DNA from: Azospirillum brasilense
GTDB lineage: Bacteria; Pseudomonadota; Alphaproteobacteria; Azospirillales; Azospirillaceae
DNA: 64,000 nucleotides
Direction of reading: 5' to 3'
Assembly (NCBI RefSeq): GCF_003349955.1
Contig: NZ_QLKQ01000021.1
Location: 24,333 to 88,332, forward strand
Positions 18,629-28,238 of the stretch are shown in pieces (position 1 is the first letter of the stretch; the number at the start of each line of letters is the position of its first letter). The translations under genes were made by a program, and so were the position numbers. The notes below the pieces were generated by a model. The model searched no databases and was not told the DNA's origin. It saw only the letters and a program-made list of their open reading frames with translations.

Positions 18629-19561
18629 TCAGGCATCCGGATGGAAAACCTTCCCCAGGCTGGCCGGCGCGTTCAGCCGGATCCGGGCGACATCGCGTGA
18701 AATCACCACCAGGACAATGACGGTAGCCAGATAAGGCAGCATCGACAAGAGTTGTGACGGAATGTCGATTCCCAGCCCCTGGACGTGGAGCTGCGCGATG
18801 GTCACCCCGCCGAACAGCCAGGCGCCGAGCAGAACGCGGCCCGGCTTCCAGGTGGCGAAAACCACCAGCGCCAGCGCGATCCAGCCGCGCCCGGAGGAGA
18901 TGCCCTCCGCCCACATCGGCGTGTAGTCGAGCGACAGGAAGGCCCCGCCCATGCCGCTCATGGCGCCGCCGAACAGCACGGCGAGGAAGCGGATGCGGAT
19001 AACCTTGTAGCCGAGCGCGTGGGCCGCCGCGTGGTTCTCGCCGACCGCGCGCAGGATCAGCCCCTTGCGCGTGGCGTAGAGGAACCAGTGCACCGCCGGC
19101 ACCGCCGCCAGAGCCAGATAGACCAGCGCGTCCTGCCCGAACAACGCCTTGCCGATCACCGGCAGGTCGGTCAGGCCGGGGATGTAGAGTTCCGGCACGT
19201 CGGCGATGGGGATGCCGACGAAGCCCTGCCCGATCAGCGCCGACAGGCCGACGCCGAACAGAGTCAGCGCCAGCCCGGTCGCCACCTGGTTGGCGAGCAG
19301 GAACAGGGTCAGCACGCCGAACAGCGCCGCCATGCCCGCCCCCGCGGCGGCACCGGCGACGAAGCCCAGCGTGGAGCTGCCGGTCTGCACCGCCACGGCG
19401 AAGCCGCAGACGGCGCCGACCAGCATCATGCCCTCCACGCCCAGATTCAGGACGCCGGACTTCTCCACCACCAGCTCGCCCAGTGCTGCGAACAGCAGCG
19501 GCGTGGCGGCGGCCAGCATGGCCGCCAGGATCGGGCCGATCAGGGCCAGTTCGGCGCTCAT
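18629..19561 (-). CDS. BMP-type ABC importer permease (second subunit)
   Basis: A 310-residue inner-membrane permease of the BPD_transp_2 (branched-chain amino acid/ribose/NupQ-like) family with roughly eight to ten hydrophobic helices. It has the conserved N-terminal VLNLGVEGMMLVGA segment and the cytoplasmic coupling region AVGENHAAAHALGYKV. Its ATG overlaps the stop of the first permease by four bases (ATGA), so the two are translationally coupled and probably form the heterodimeric channel. The binding-protein gene follows 64 bp downstream. Confidence 0.93.
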   Translation of the reverse strand: MSAELALIGPILAAMLAAATPLLFAALGELVVEKSGVLNLGVEGMMLVGAVCGFAVAVQTGSSTLGFVAGAAAGAGMAALFGVLTLFLLANQVATGLALTLFGVGLSALIGQGFVGIPIADVPELYIPGLTDLPVIGKALFGQDALVYLALAAVPAVHWFLYATRKGLILRAVGENHAAAHALGYKVIRIRFLAVLFGGAMSGMGGAFLSLDYTPMWAEGISSGRGWIALALVVFATWKPGRVLLGAWLFGGVTIAQLHVQGLGIDIPSQLLSMLPYLATVIVLVVISRDVARIRLNAPASLGKVFHPDA

Positions 19562-20649
19562 GCCACAGCCCTCCCGACGACAGCTCGCTTCGCGCCGAAG
19601 CGCACGCGGTAACGGATCAACACGTCGGTCGCCAGCAGGAAGAACAGCAGCATGCCCTGGAACACGCCGGTGATGGCTTTGGGCAGGCCGAGCGCGATCT
19701 GCGCCGCCTCGCCGCCGATGAAGGACAGCGCCATCAGGAAGCCGGCCAGCAGGATGCCCACCGGGTGCAGCCGCCCCAGGAAGGCGACGATGATGGCGGT
19801 GTAGCCGTAGCCGGGGGAAATGGTCGGGTTCATCTGGCCGATCGGCCCGGCGACCTCGCCCAGCCCGGCCAGACCGGCCAGCGCGCCGGACAGCAGCAGC
19901 GTCAGCCAGATGATCTTCTTCTGGTTGAAGCCGGCGTAGCCCGCCGCCGTCGGGGTCAGGCCGATGACCTTGATCTGGAAGCCGATGAAGGTCCGCGCCA
20001 TCAGGAACCAGCCCAGCCCCACCGCCAGCAGGGCGAACAGCGATCCCAGATGGACGCGCGTCCCGGCGACCAGCAGGGGCAGCACCGAGTCGGCCTCGAA
20101 CAGGCGGGATTCCGGGAAGGCGAAGCCGTCCGGGTCGCGGTAGGGGCCGTGCATCAGGTAGTTCAGCAGATGCAGTGCCACATAGTTCAGCATCAGGCTG
20201 GTCAGGATCTCGCTGGCGTTGAAGCGCACCCGCAGGAAGGCGGGGATCGCCCCCCACAGCGCGCCGCCGGCCATGCCCGCGACGATCATCAGCGGCAGCA
20301 GCCACCAGCCGCCCTCGCCATAGAAGGCCAGCGCCAGCCCGCCGCCGGTGATGGCGCCGAGCGTGAGCTGCCCCTCGGCCCCGATGTTCCAGACGTTGGC
20401 GCGGAAGCCGATGGCCAGTCCGATGGCGCAGAGCACCAGCGGGGTCGCCTTGACCGCCAGCTCACCCAGGCCGCGCAGCGACATCAGCGGCGCGATGAAG
20501 AAGGCGTGCAGCGCCTTCACCGGGTCGAAGCCCATTGCCCAGAACAGCAGGAAACCGCTGACGAGCGTGAGCGCGACCGCCAGCAGCGGCGTGGCGTAGA
20601 CCATCGCGCGCGACGCCTCGCCGCGGGGTTCGAGACGGAGGAGGGTCAT
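19558..20649 (-). CDS. BMP-type ABC importer permease (first subunit)
   Basis: A 363-residue inner-membrane permease of the same family as its downstream partner. It has FRANVWNIGAEGQLTLGA as the conserved signature and the coupling-helix region IGLTPTAAGYAGFNQKK. The ATG at 20649 is preferred over 20685 because it has a GGAG Shine-Dalgarno 8 bases upstream and removes a non-membrane leader. It lies downstream of the ATPase gene and is separated from it by 148 bp holding a composite palindromic repeat. Confidence 0.93.
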   Translation of the reverse strand: MTLLRLEPRGEASRAMVYATPLLAVALTLVSGFLLFWAMGFDPVKALHAFFIAPLMSLRGLGELAVKATPLVLCAIGLAIGFRANVWNIGAEGQLTLGAITGGGLALAFYGEGGWWLLPLMIVAGMAGGALWGAIPAFLRVRFNASEILTSLMLNYVALHLLNYLMHGPYRDPDGFAFPESRLFEADSVLPLLVAGTRVHLGSLFALLAVGLGWFLMARTFIGFQIKVIGLTPTAAGYAGFNQKKIIWLTLLLSGALAGLAGLGEVAGPIGQMNPTISPGYGYTAIIVAFLGRLHPVGILLAGFLMALSFIGGEAAQIALGLPKAITGVFQGMLLFFLLATDVLIRYRVRFGAKRAVVGRAVA

Positions 20650-20670
20650 GAAAAGGCTCCGCCGAAAACA

Positions 20671-20780
20671 TCCCCCTCTCCCCACTGGGGAGAGGGTTGG
20701 GGTGAGGGGGTTGCGCGTGGCGCGGCGTCCGGCAGAAGGGCATCCCCCTCACCCTCCCCTCTCCCCAGAGGGGAGAGGGT
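20671..20780. repeat. Composite palindromic element, copy A
   Basis: Two palindromes (CCCCTCTCCCC…GGGGAGAGGG at 20673-20695 and the similar one at 20757-20779) flank a linker containing GGTGAGGGGGTTGCGCG and its rough complement CATCCCCCTCACC. A second copy with the same order and a similar linker occurs at 56643-56762. It sits between the ATPase and first permease genes of one operon, where it could affect mRNA processing. Confidence 0.85.
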
Positions 20781-20797
20781 ATGAAGCGTCGGTCCCA

Positions 20798-22444
<1,647 letters not shown>

Positions 22445-22573
22445 GGGAAGCGGTTGCCCAGCCTGCGGTCATTCGCCCCGTTTCGGGCGCCTGTCGCAGC
22501 CCAACAAAGCGGCAGATGACCCAACAAATCAGCAGTTGCTTCGCACACGGACAGATGCCACGCCGCCGCACGG

Positions 22574-22604
22574 TTGACAAGAGGCCGCCGTCGTCATCAG
22601 CTAT
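22574..22604 (+). promoter_or_regulatory. Candidate sigma-70 promoter of rnk
   Basis: A perfect -35 hexamer TTGACA (22574-22579) is followed by a weak -10 candidate AGCTAT (22599-22604) at 19-base spacing. Transcription would begin just before the leader hairpin at 22611. Confidence 0.4.
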
Positions 22605-22610
22605 GGGAAG

Positions 22611-22635
22611 GGCCGCCATTTCCGGCGGCCTTTCC
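22611..22635 (+). promoter_or_regulatory. Terminator-like hairpin in the rnk leader
   Basis: GGCCGCC (22611-22617) pairs with GGCGGCC (22624-22630) and is followed by TTTCCTT, only a few bases before the GGAG Shine-Dalgarno of rnk at 22640. It has the shape of an intrinsic terminator placed inside the leader, so it may attenuate rnk. Alternatively it ends an upstream plus-strand transcript. Confidence 0.5.
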
Positions 22636-22651
22636 TTATGGAGCTTTTGGA

Positions 22652-23059
22652 ATGAACCGCAAGTCGATGCTCGGCGATCCGCCGCCGATCCGAATCACCC
22701 CCCATGACCTTGGGCGTCTCGACGTCCTTCTCGCCCATCTCAGCCAGCCCGCCGGCGTCATCGACTTCCTCCAGCGCGAGGTCGACCGCGCCGATGTCGC
22801 GGATTCCCCCGATGGCGGCGGCACCCCCTTCGTCCGGCTCGGCAGCCGGGTCACCTTCGCGGACGACCGGGGCACGCGACACACCGCCACACTCATCACA
22901 CCGGACGAAGCGGCCCGGCGCCAGGACGGCATCTCGATCCTGACACCGGTGGGCGCCGCCCTGCTCGGCCTGTCCGAGGGGCAATCCATCGCCTACGGCA
23001 CGCTCGACGGCCGCACCAAGTCGGTGCAGGTCTTGCGGATCGAACCTCCGGCGGGCTGA
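22652..23059 (+). CDS. rnk: Regulator of nucleoside diphosphate kinase (GreA/B-like C-domain)
   Basis: A 135-residue Rnk-family protein. A short N-terminal helical hairpin is followed by the FKBP-like domain shared with transcript-cleavage factors GreA/GreB, with the typical GSRVTFAD, TATLITPDEA and ISILTPVGAALLGL segments. Rnk binds RNA polymerase and influences nucleotide pools in gamma-proteobacteria. The role here is inferred from family. GGAG lies 8 bases before the ATG. A terminator-like hairpin precedes it, and it is followed by ygfZ after 169 bp. Confidence 0.88.
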   Translation: MNRKSMLGDPPPIRITPHDLGRLDVLLAHLSQPAGVIDFLQREVDRADVADSPDGGGTPFVRLGSRVTFADDRGTRHTATLITPDEAARRQDGISILTPVGAALLGLSEGQSIAYGTLDGRTKSVQVLRIEPPAG

Positions 23060-23228
23060 CGGCCCGCCTGAAGGACCGTCTGACGGTCCATCGACCACGG
23101 CTTGCACCGTGGCGCGTCCGCGGAAAAGGCGGACGCGCCATGCAAGGGCACGGACCTCGCCACCCTTGCCTCCCCTGCCCCCTTCGCCCAACTATCGGGG
23201 ACGTGAACGGGACATTCGGAGCAAGGGC

Positions 23229-24134
23229 ATGACGGCGGAACAGGCGGGCTACGCGATCCTGGAGGACCGGGGCGTCATCGCGGTCGCGGGCGAAGACCGG
23301 GCGGCCTTCCTGCAAGGGCTGGTGTCCAACGACCTGCGCCGCGTCGCAACGGACCGCGCCGTCTACGCCCTGTTCCTGACCCCGCAGGGCAAATTCCTGC
23401 ACGACTTCCGCATCGCCGAATCGGACGGCGCCCTTCTGCTCGACCCAGAGACGGAGCGGCGCGAGGAATTCCTGCGCCGCCTGAAGATGTACAAGCTGCG
23501 CTCCAAGATCACGCTGGAGGACCGCGCCGGCGCCCTGCTGGCCGTCGTCCTGTTCGGCGGCGACGCGCTTGCGCGGCTGGGTCTGCCGGAGGAGGCCGGG
23601 GCCGCGATCCCCTTCGCGGGCGGCGTCGCCTTCACCGACCCGCGCCTGCCGGCGCTGGGTGCCCGCGCCTTCCTGCCGCGCGAGGGCGCCGCGGCGGCGC
23701 TGGAGGCAGCGGGTTTCGTTCCGCGCGGGGCGGAGGACTACGACCGGCTGCGCCTGTCGCTCGGCGTTCCGGAGGGCAGCCGTGACCTCACGCCCGACAA
23801 GGCGCTCCCGCTGGAGAACGATCTGGACGACCTCAACGCCATCTCCTGGGACAAGGGCTGCTACATGGGGCAGGAGTTGACCGCCCGCACCAAGTACCGC
23901 GCCCTGATCAGGAAGAAGCTGTTCCCGGTGACGCTCGACGGCCCCCTGCCCGCCCCCGGCACGCCGGTGACGCTCGACGGCAAGGAGATCGGCGAGATCC
24001 GCAGCGGCCATGGCTCCTCGGCTCTGGCCCTGTTGCGGTTGGAAGACCTCACCCGTGCGGGGCAAGACGGATTGGTCTTGACAGCCGGAGAGGCCACAGT
24101 CACGCCGGCAAAGCCAGTCTGGGCAAGCTTCTGA
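23229..24134 (+). CDS. ygfZ: Folate-binding YgfZ/IBA57-type Fe-S cluster protein
   Basis: A 301-residue protein of the GcvT-like YgfZ family that uses tetrahydrofolate to help assemble or repair Fe-S clusters in enzymes such as MiaB. The signature KGCYMGQE with its essential Cys is at about residues 209-216, and the N-terminal FLQGLVSNDL segment is typical. The ATG at 23229 is preceded by GGAGCAAGG. The frame is open 40 codons upstream without a better start. It is transcribed with or after rnk. Confidence 0.93.
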   Translation: MTAEQAGYAILEDRGVIAVAGEDRAAFLQGLVSNDLRRVATDRAVYALFLTPQGKFLHDFRIAESDGALLLDPETERREEFLRRLKMYKLRSKITLEDRAGALLAVVLFGGDALARLGLPEEAGAAIPFAGGVAFTDPRLPALGARAFLPREGAAAALEAAGFVPRGAEDYDRLRLSLGVPEGSRDLTPDKALPLENDLDDLNAISWDKGCYMGQELTARTKYRALIRKKLFPVTLDGPLPAPGTPVTLDGKEIGEIRSGHGSSALALLRLEDLTRAGQDGLVLTAGEATVTPAKPVWASF

Positions 24135-24294
24135 GTTCTTCGTGACTTTTATTCCCGAAACTTGCACGGACTAGCCGAAAGATTTTTTCGATTTTCCGCG
24201 TGACCATTCCCGCCGAGGCCCTGTTGTCGTTCTGCCTTACCGAGACAAACCAAGGCACTCGACAGAAACGCCGAAACACGGAGAGGAGTGAGTT

Positions 24295-24888
24295 ATGCGT
24301 AGGGAAATCATCGCGGCTGCGTCCGTCCTGGCGCTGATGACCGGCACGGCGATGGCGCAGACCACGTCGCCGACCACCGGCAGCCCCACCACCGGCGCCC
24401 CGACCGCGACCGAGATGAACAAGAGCGGCAGCGCCACCACCGGCAGCGCCGCGGGCCTGACCGGCGGCACGCTCGCCAGCGCCGAGAACATGATGGGCAA
24501 GAACGTCTACGGCACCGACAACGAGAAGGTCGGCGAGGTCGAGGACATCATCCTGGACAGCAACGGCCAGGCCCAGCAGCTCGTGATCTCCTCGGGCGGC
24601 TTCCTCGGCATCGGCGAGAAGCAGATCGCCGTGGACATCGGCAACGCCAACTGGGACGCCCAGCAGGAGCGCGTGCAGCTCTCGGGCATGACCCGCGATC
24701 AGGTGAAGGAGATGCCGGAGTTCGAGTACTCCGACACCACCACCTCGCTGAACCGCAACAAGGACAAGGCCGGCGATACGGTGAACGGCGCGGCGAGCCG
24801 CTCCTCCACCGGCACCTCCGGCACCATGACCGCCCCGGGCGGCGCCACCGGCACCCCGCCGGCCGCTCCGTCGGGCACCGGCCAGTAA
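24295..24888 (+). CDS. Secreted PRC-barrel domain protein
   Basis: A 197-residue exported protein. A Sec signal (MRREIIAAASVLALMTGTAMAQ, cut after AMA-Q) is followed by a Thr/Ser/Gly/Pro-rich stretch to about residue 60. A PRC-barrel-like domain (MGKNVYGTDNEKVGEVEDIIL … IAVDIGN) spans about 65-150, and the tail is low-complexity Thr/Gly/Pro-rich. Such proteins in alphaproteobacteria are periplasmic and often stress-linked. The ligand is unknown. GGAGAGGAG precedes the ATG, and a strong bidirectional terminator follows. Confidence 0.88.
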   Translation: MRREIIAAASVLALMTGTAMAQTTSPTTGSPTTGAPTATEMNKSGSATTGSAAGLTGGTLASAENMMGKNVYGTDNEKVGEVEDIILDSNGQAQQLVISSGGFLGIGEKQIAVDIGNANWDAQQERVQLSGMTRDQVKEMPEFEYSDTTTSLNRNKDKAGDTVNGAASRSSTGTSGTMTAPGGATGTPPAAPSGTGQ

Positions 24889-24905
24889 GCGTCGGTCCGG
24901 TCACG

Positions 24906-24940
24906 AAAAGCCCCCGCGGCCCAGCGCCGCGGGGGCTTTT
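24906..24940. terminator. Bidirectional intrinsic terminator
   Basis: A perfect 15-bp inverted repeat (24906-24920 / 24926-24940) begins with AAAA and ends with TTTT around a 5-base loop, so it works on both strands. It separates the convergent PRC-barrel gene and the secreted-repeat gene. Confidence 0.9.
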
Positions 24941-24958
24941 CCCTGTTTGGAGTCGTGG

Positions 24959-25357
24959 TTACGGGCGCGCGACGTGCCAGACGTTGTTGACGCCGTCGCC
25001 GGTGGTGTCGCCCGGCTTGCCGTCCTTGGCCCAGCCATAGAGCGGCTTGCCCTTGTAGGCCCACTGCATGGAGCCGTCGTCGCGGGTGACGACCGAATAG
25101 TCGCCCATCGCCTTGGCGCCCGCCGGGGCCATCAGCGGCGGCCAGTTGGTGGCGCACTGCCCGTTGCAGGCGGACTTGCCGCCCGCGTCGCGGTCGAAGA
25201 CGTAGAGCGTCATGCCCTTGCTGTCGGTCAGCACGGGGCCGCCGGCCGACTGGCCGGTCTTGGTGGGCATGGCGCCCTGTGCAAAGGCGGACGGCGCCAC
25301 GAGGCCGAGCGCGAGCGCGATGGCCGCAGCGCCAGCAAAACGGGTGAAGCGGTGCAT
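24959..25357 (-). CDS. Small secreted protein of the COG4315 (lipoprotein-repeat) family
   Basis: A 132-residue exported protein. After a Sec signal (MHRFTRFAGAAAIALALGLVAPSAFAQ) come two copies of the 'secreted repeat' motif: LTDSKGMTLYVFDRD…CNGQCATNWPPL and WAYKGKPLYGWAKDGKPGD. A conserved Cys pair (CNGQC) probably forms a disulfide. The biochemical role of the family is unknown. The ATG at 25357 has GGAGG 8 bases upstream. Confidence 0.88.
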   Translation of the reverse strand: MHRFTRFAGAAAIALALGLVAPSAFAQGAMPTKTGQSAGGPVLTDSKGMTLYVFDRDAGGKSACNGQCATNWPPLMAPAGAKAMGDYSVVTRDDGSMQWAYKGKPLYGWAKDGKPGDTTGDGVNNVWHVARP

Positions 25358-25458
25358 GGACGGAACCTCCCTGTCGTGACGGGGCGGGTGATTGGACCCG
25401 GCCCTCACTGACAGGACGCCCGCCGTCGCGCTTTATTCCGTCCCCACCCGAAGGATGA

Positions 25459-26157
25459 TCAGGCCCGCAGCAGATCGACGAAGCGGCGGCAGGCGGCGAT
25501 GTCGACGCGCAGGGCGGCGCGGCGCTTGGTCGCCTCCGGGTCCTCGCCCCAGGCTTCGATCTGGAAGGTCTCGTCGAGCTGCGACACCGCGAAGGCCTCC
25601 TCGGCGTCGATGCGCCCCTCGACCAGAGCCAGCGCGACGATCAGCGAGCCGCAGGAGCCGGTCGCGGTCTGGAGCGCCGACAGCGTCCAGTCGTCGTAGG
25701 CCTCCACCGCGTTGCGCAGGGCGCGCAGCGCCTCGGGCGGCTGCGGCTTGGGCATCAGCCCGGCGTTGACGTGCAGCGGCGCGTCGTAGCGCAGAGTCGC
25801 CCAGTCGAGCAGCGGCTGCCAGCGCTGCGCCTGCAACTCCACCAAATTCCGCGGATGCTCCGCGCGGTAGCAGAGCAGGTCCGTTTCCGCATAGGCGGCC
25901 ACGCCGTCGACGATGGCGGCCCGGCCCTTGCCGATCAGGTCCACCGCCGTGCTGGCGAGCTGCATCAGCGGCATACTGTCCGGGGCGATGTCCTCGGGCT
26001 GCGCGTCCCATTCGGCGGCGACGGCCTGGGCCAGCGGCCAGCTTGCGAAGACCAGCGGCGCCTTGGCCGGGCTGCGGATCGGGCGGTTGTCCAGGCGCAC
26101 CTCGAAGCCGCCGCCGGCGGCCTCGTCGACGGAGGCGGTCTTGTAGAAGCGCTTCAT
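25459..26157 (-). CDS. ATP12-type F1-ATPase assembly chaperone
   Basis: A 232-residue ATP12 family protein, found in mitochondria and alphaproteobacteria, where it helps the F1 alpha subunit assemble. Diagnostic segments are MKRFYKTASV, LDNRPIRSPAKAPL, AAEWDAQPEDIAPDSMPLMQLASTA, and the DLLCYRAEHP and GSLIVALALVEGRIDAEEAF helices. AAGGA lies 6 bases before the ATG. It follows the HAD phosphatase by 21 bp. The ATP12-HAD-rluC-crcB gene order is common in alphaproteobacteria (recollection), but here a benE/gntR pair intervenes upstream. Confidence 0.94.
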   Translation of the reverse strand: MKRFYKTASVDEAAGGGFEVRLDNRPIRSPAKAPLVFASWPLAQAVAAEWDAQPEDIAPDSMPLMQLASTAVDLIGKGRAAIVDGVAAYAETDLLCYRAEHPRNLVELQAQRWQPLLDWATLRYDAPLHVNAGLMPKPQPPEALRALRNAVEAYDDWTLSALQTATGSCGSLIVALALVEGRIDAEEAFAVSQLDETFQIEAWGEDPEATKRRAALRVDIAACRRFVDLLRA

Positions 26158-26178
26158 CGGGGTCCTTCGAATGCTCTC

Positions 26179-26874
26179 TTATCGGTGCAACAGGTCCAGC
26201 ACGGCGCCGGCCACTTCGCGCCCGCGGTGGACGATGCGGTCGGCCCCGGCGCCCTCCAACTCGGCCACCGCGTGATAGCCCCAGGAGACGCCGACCGACG
26301 CGACCCGCGCGTTGCGGGCCATCCGAATGTCGTAGGTGGTGTCGCCGATCACAACCGTCCGCGCCGCCTCCACCCCGGTTTCGGCCAGGGCGCGGTAGAC
26401 CATGTCGGGGTGCGGCTTGCCGGGGCCGATGTCGCTGGTCTGCAGGGTGACGAAGCGGTGAGCCAGCCCGTGATGAGCGAGCACGGCGTCCAGCCCGCGC
26501 CGCGACTTGCCGGTCGCCACGCCGAGCAGCACACCTTCCGCCTCCAGCGCGTCCAGCGTATCGCGCAGGCCGGGGAACAGTGGCTCGTGCAGGTCGCCAC
26601 GGTGGCGCAGCGCCGCGAAGGCGTCCTTGTAACTTTCCGCGACGGCCACATGGCGGTCGGTGTCGAGGTCCGGCAGCAGTTGCGACACCGCCTGCACGAG
26701 CGGCAGCCCGACCATGCGGCGCACCTCCAGCGGGTCCGGCTCGCCCAGCCCGTGGGCGGCCCAGGCGGTGGTCATGGCGTCGATGATGGCGAACTGGCTG
26801 TCCACCAGCGTGCCGTCGCAATCGAACAGGGCCAGTCGCAGCGGACGGGCATTCTCTGAGCTGCTCACGGGCAT
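26179..26874 (-). CDS. HAD-superfamily phosphatase (phosphoglycolate phosphatase-like)
   Basis: A 231-residue HAD subfamily IA hydrolase. Motif I is LFDCDGTLVDS with nucleophile Asp18 and acid/base Asp20. A helical C1 cap follows, then motif II VATGKS, motif III Lys in GPGKPHPDM, and motif IV VIGDTTYDI. All catalytic residues are intact. The substrate cannot be deduced. The ATG follows a GGAGG close to the start. It is followed after 21 bp by ATP12 and preceded by the benE stop 57 bp away. Confidence 0.9.
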   Translation of the reverse strand: MPVSSSENARPLRLALFDCDGTLVDSQFAIIDAMTTAWAAHGLGEPDPLEVRRMVGLPLVQAVSQLLPDLDTDRHVAVAESYKDAFAALRHRGDLHEPLFPGLRDTLDALEAEGVLLGVATGKSRRGLDAVLAHHGLAHRFVTLQTSDIGPGKPHPDMVYRALAETGVEAARTVVIGDTTYDIRMARNARVASVGVSWGYHAVAELEGAGADRIVHRGREVAGAVLDLLHR

Positions 26875-26931
26875 CGCCTCCGGGACGCGGGTCGTACCGG
26901 ACTTATGCGGCTCGCATTGGGAAAGCGCAAC

Positions 26932-28155
26932 TCACTTTGCCGGCTGCGACACCGTGGGACGCCAATACAGCAGATGCACCGCCCCGCCCAGCAGCAACCC
27001 CCAGAAGGCCGAGCCCACCCCGGCGAAGGACAGGCCGGAGGCGGTGACCAGCATCGTGACCAGCGCCGCCGTCCGGTTCGCCTCCACCTGCACCGCACCC
27101 ATCAGGGCGGCGCCGAAGGCCCCGACCAGGGCCAGCCCGGCCACCGCCTCGATCAGGATCGGCGGGGAGCGGGTGACCATCACCGCCGTCACCCCGGCCA
27201 GCCCGGCGAACAGGATGTAGCCGATGCCGCCGACGAAGGCGGCCTGCCAGCGCCGCGCCGGGTTGGGGTCGGCGTCCGGGCTGGCGCAGAGCGCCGCGGT
27301 GATCGCCGCGAGGTTGACGGTCGGAGCACCACCCAGCGCCGTCAGGGCGGAGGCCGCCCCCGTCGCCAGGAAGATCGGGCGGGTCGGCGGCGTGTAGTTG
27401 TAGGTCGCCAGAACGGCGAGGCCGGGGATGTTCTGCGACGCCATGGTGACGACGAACAGCGGCAGCGCGATGCCGACCATGGCCTCCCAGGTGAACACCG
27501 GCTGTACGAAGGTCACGCCCGGCCACAGCGCGCCGGACAGCGCCGCGCCGCCGGCCAAACCGCTGGAAGAGTCCAGCGCCAGCGCCCCCAGCGCCACCGC
27601 CACCGCGGCGGGCACGGCGTAGAGCCGCGCCACCCGCCCGACCAGCGCCCAGGTCGCCAGCACCAGCAGCGCCATTCCCGGCGCCTGCGACACCGCCAGG
27701 AAGGGGGCGAGGCAGAGCTTCAGCAGGATGCCCGCCAGCATGCCGTTGGCCAGCGGCTTGGGAATCGCGGCGATCCAGCGGCCGAGCGGCGCCCACAGCC
27801 CGGCCAGGACGATCAGCACCCCGGTCACCACGAAGGCCCCCACCGCGGCGGGGAACCCACCCTCTACCGCGCCGGTGGCGGCGAGCAGCGCCATGCCCGG
27901 CGTCGTCCAGGCGATGCTGATCGGCTTGCGCCGGTGCAGGCTGAGACCCATCGCCGTCAGCCCCATGGCGAAGCCCAGCAGGACGAGGCCCGACACCACC
28001 TGCTCCGTGCTGGCGCCCACCGCGGTCAAGCCGTGGATGACCACCGCCACCGAACTGGCGTAGCCGACCAGGGCCGCCAGCAGGCCGGCGCCGACCGCGC
28101 GCAGGGAAAGCCCCGTCGAAAGGCCCGTCTCCGGGACGGTGTCGGAAGAGGACAT
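26932..28155 (-). CDS. benE: Benzoate/H+ symporter family membrane transporter
   Basis: A 407-residue BenE-family inner-membrane permease with 11-12 predicted helices. Typical features are the early SVAVVIHGL segment, ISIAWTTPGMALLA around residue 75, the TMASQNIPGLAVLATYNY motif near 240, and GAPTVNLAAITAALCAS near 285. Known members import benzoate, but no benzoate catabolic genes are nearby, so the substrate is uncertain. The ATG at 28155 is preferred (GGAGAG 9 bases upstream) over the open frame to 28236. It is divergent from a GntR regulator with a palindromic operator between them. Confidence 0.9.
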   Translation of the reverse strand: MSSSDTVPETGLSTGLSLRAVGAGLLAALVGYASSVAVVIHGLTAVGASTEQVVSGLVLLGFAMGLTAMGLSLHRRKPISIAWTTPGMALLAATGAVEGGFPAAVGAFVVTGVLIVLAGLWAPLGRWIAAIPKPLANGMLAGILLKLCLAPFLAVSQAPGMALLVLATWALVGRVARLYAVPAAVAVALGALALDSSSGLAGGAALSGALWPGVTFVQPVFTWEAMVGIALPLFVVTMASQNIPGLAVLATYNYTPPTRPIFLATGAASALTALGGAPTVNLAAITAALCASPDADPNPARRWQAAFVGGIGYILFAGLAGVTAVMVTRSPPILIEAVAGLALVGAFGAALMGAVQVEANRTAALVTMLVTASGLSFAGVGSAFWGLLLGGAVHLLYWRPTVSQPAK

Positions 28156-28203
28156 GGCTTGGGACTCTCCATCGGGCGTGCGGGACGATGAGACTGGTGA
28201 TAG

Positions 28204-28215
28204 ATTGGATCCAAT
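28204..28215. promoter_or_regulatory. Palindromic GntR-type operator between benE and gntR
   Basis: ATTGGATCCAAT is a perfect 12-bp palindrome in the 83-bp divergent intergenic region. FCD-type GntR regulators usually bind TTGGAT/ATCCAA-like half-sites, so this is probably the binding site for the adjacent regulator, controlling both genes. Confidence 0.75.
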
Positions 28216-28238
28216 ATCCTGGCAAGGGGAGATCACGC

